Source: Pseudomonadota bacterium (GTDB taxonomy: Bacteria; Desulfobacterota; Desulfovibrionia; Desulfovibrionales; Desulfovibrionaceae). Taken from it: 37,365 bases of DNA. The notes below the pieces were generated by a model. That model was not told where the DNA came from, did not search any database, and saw nothing but the letters and a program-made list of their open reading frames with translations. This document shows, piece by piece, positions 35,976 through 37,365 of the stretch; position 1 is the stretch's first letter; every line of letters starts with the position of its first letter. Location of the stretch: assembly GCA_018817515.1 (NCBI GenBank), contig JAHIUD010000103.1:1-37365 (forward strand), given 5' to 3'. The translations under genes and the position numbers were made by a program.

Positions 35976-36045
35976 CCTGAGGCCCATCTATGCTGTCGAC
36001 AGCCGTAAGATTCGCGGAAAGACCGCTCATCATAACGGCTGACGC

Positions 36046-36316
36046 CCGGACCCCCCATTGGCCTGGGCCGGGGTGGAGCGGGCAGAGGCGTTGGCCGGGC
36101 TGGCCCTGGCAATGTGTACGGATTTTCAAGGGGGGACCCTCGAAAATCCGTACACGGTTGGCCCCTTTTTGAAGCGAAACGAAGACCTACAGAAAGTCGC
36201 TCTCCCGTGACTTCCTCAAGGAAAGCCGAAAGGGCTGTTTCAGGTTCCTCCTGAAACAGCCCTTTCGGCGCAATGTGGGGGTCTGGGGGACTTCAAGTCC
36301 CCCAGCCGCCGGAGGC
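36046..36316 (-). repeat. Composite hairpin repeat, copy 4 (inverted)
   Basis: Read on the minus strand from the ilvD stop: GCCTCCGGCGGCTG; a hairpin L variant (36283-36305, CTGGGGGACTT/AAGTCCCCCAG); hairpin A at 36225-36269 identical to the other copies; TCACGGGAGAGCGACTTTCTG and AAAAGGGGCCAACC, shared with copy 1; hairpin B at 36114-36155 with outer arms GTGTACGGAT/ATCCGTACAC; then CCTCTGCCC, GGCCCAGGCCAATGG and GGTCCGG. It lies between the convergent trx and ilvD genes. Confidence 0.9.
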
Positions 36317-36323
36317 TCTGCTC

Positions 36324-37364
36324 TTATTCCAGCACCGCCCCTTGCGCCGCGCTGCTCACACGGGCGGCGTAGCGTTTGAGGAAGGGCGAGTTGATCTTCT
36401 TGCGCTTGGGCTTGAAGGCGGCCTTGCGCCGCGCCAGTTCGGCCTCGTCCACCAGCAGGTTCAGCTTGCGGTCCGGGATGTCGATCTCGATGATATCCCC
36501 GTCCTGCACCAGGCCGATGATGCCGCCGCTGGCCGCCTCGGGCGAGACGTGCCCGATGGCCGCCCCGCGCGAGCCGCCGGAGAAGCGCCCGTCGGTGATG
36601 AGGGCCACGCTTTCGCCCAGGCCCATGCCCATGATGGTGCTGGTGGGGGTGAGCATTTCGCGCATGCCGGGCCCGCCCTTGGGGCCTTCGTAGCGGATGA
36701 CCACGGCGTCGCCGGGCTTGATGGCCCCGGCCAGGATGGCCTGGCAGGCCTCCTCCTCGGAGTCGAAGGGCCGGGCGACGGCCTTGCGGCGCATCATCTC
36801 GGGCACCACGGCGGACTGCTTGACCACCGCACCCTGGGGCGCGAGGTTGCCCCGCAGCACGGCGATGCCGCCTTCGTGCGCGTAGGGCTCGCCCACGGGC
36901 CGGATGATTTCGTAGTCGCGCACGCGGGACTTGTTCTCGCTCAAGTTCTCGCCCACGGTCTTGCCGGTGCAGGTCATGGCCCCGGTCTCGATGCGCCCGG
37001 CGGATGCCAGCTCGGCCATGACGGCCTGGATGCCGCCTGCGGCGTGCAGGTCCTGGATGTAGTGCTGCCCTGCGGGAGACAGACGGCACAGGTTCGGCGT
37101 GTTGCGGCTGACCTCGTCGAAGATGGTCAGGTCGAGGCTTAAGCCCGCCTCGCGGAAGATGGCCGGCAGGTGCAGCACAGTGTTGGTGGAGCAGCCAAGG
37201 GCCATGTCGAGCGTCACGGCGTTCTTCACGCTCTTTTCGGTGACGATGTCGCGCGGACGGATGTCGCGCTTCAGGAGTTCCATGATCTGCATGCCGGCCT
37301 CTTTGGCCAGGCGCGTGCGCGCGGCGTGCACGGCGGGGATGGTGCCGTTGCCCGGCAGAGCCAG
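36324..37364 (-). CDS. ilvD: Dihydroxy-acid dehydratase, C-terminal part (window edge)
   Basis: The frame runs off the right edge, so the N-terminal part and start codon are missing; about 346 residues are visible of a family length near 555. IlvD dehydrates 2,3-dihydroxy acids to 2-keto acids in isoleucine and valine synthesis, using an Fe-S cluster. Visible motifs are [29 protein letters not shown] (with a cluster-ligand Cys), [24 protein letters not shown] and [26 protein letters not shown]. The enzyme is probably intact outside the window. An ATG-like position near 37331 in the open frame is internal. Its 3' end abuts repeat copy 4. Confidence 0.95.
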   Translation of the reverse strand: MALPGNGTIPAVHAARTRLAKEAGMQIMELLKRDIRPRDIVTEKSVKNAVTLDMALGCSTNTVLHLPAIFREAGLSLDLTIFDEVSRNTPNLCRLSPAGQHYIQDLHAAGGIQAVMAELASAGRIETGAMTCTGKTVGENLSENKSRVRDYEIIRPVGEPYAHEGGIAVLRGNLAPQGAVVKQSAVVPEMMRRKAVARPFDSEEEACQAILAGAIKPGDAVVIRYEGPKGGPGMREMLTPTSTIMGMGLGESVALITDGRFSGGSRGAAIGHVSPEAASGGIIGLVQDGDIIEIDIPDRKLNLLVDEAELARRKAAFKPKRKKINSPFLKRYAARVSSAAQGAVLE

Positions 37365-37365
37365 G

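Overview
This is about 37 kb of GC-rich bacterial chromosome with strong Shine-Dalgarno sites and densely packed operons. The gene content points to a Gram-negative, anaerobic, sulfate-reducer-like deltaproteobacterium, most probably in the Desulfovibrionales. The clues are a four-subunit 2-oxoacid:ferredoxin oxidoreductase, a stand-alone heptose-7-phosphate kinase, a CobD-like/CobQ cobamide fusion, lipoproteins with clear lipoboxes, and a PPi-PFK-like but Gly-type phosphofructokinase. That assignment is inference; no rRNA or tRNA gene was seen.

Layout. 1-2350: the 3' part of a GT39 glycosyltransferase, then a small helix-turn-helix gene coupled to an unknown gene, closed by an intrinsic terminator. 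2382-9955 (mostly minus): a sugar-nucleotide epimerase, parA with a perfect parS site in its leader, parB, heptose kinase rfaE1, an exported propeller-like protein and phosphofructokinase. A small zinc-ribbon-like gene sits on the opposite strand between parA and parB. 10030-13333 (minus): a MerR-like coiled-coil regulator, a lipoprotein, coaBC and an unknown gene. 13594-22268 (plus): queA, korDABC/vor, aroE, a lipoprotein, prfC and a DEDDy exonuclease. 22610-26780 (minus): an FtsX/MacB permease, a Sel1-repeat protein and two Hsp20 chaperones. 27350-29517 (plus): a Cys-rich exported protein, a DUF362 ferredoxin-like protein and a CBS-pair protein. 29829-33676 (minus): the CobD-like/CobQ fusion and a TIM-barrel protein. 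33911-35865: queD-dtd (plus), a cyclic-nucleotide-binding protein (minus) and a TrxC-like thioredoxin (plus). The right edge cuts ilvD (minus).

The most unusual structure is not a gene. Four intergenic regions (near 22.4, 24.0, 29.7 and 36.2 kb) carry the same composite repeat of about 220-275 bp. It has a short GC-rich hairpin (L), an invariant 45-nt perfect hairpin (A), and in three copies a roughly 41-42-nt hairpin (B) whose arms differ between copies but stay complementary. The end bearing hairpin L always faces the 3' end of a gene. The compensatory changes suggest a maintained structure, either a 3'-end RNA element or a REP/MITE-like palindromic repeat. I cannot match it to a named family.

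A second oddity is that two subunits of the oxidoreductase carry Ala/Lys-rich, histone-H1-like extensions. The one on the gamma subunit contains 30 tandem APAK-type units.
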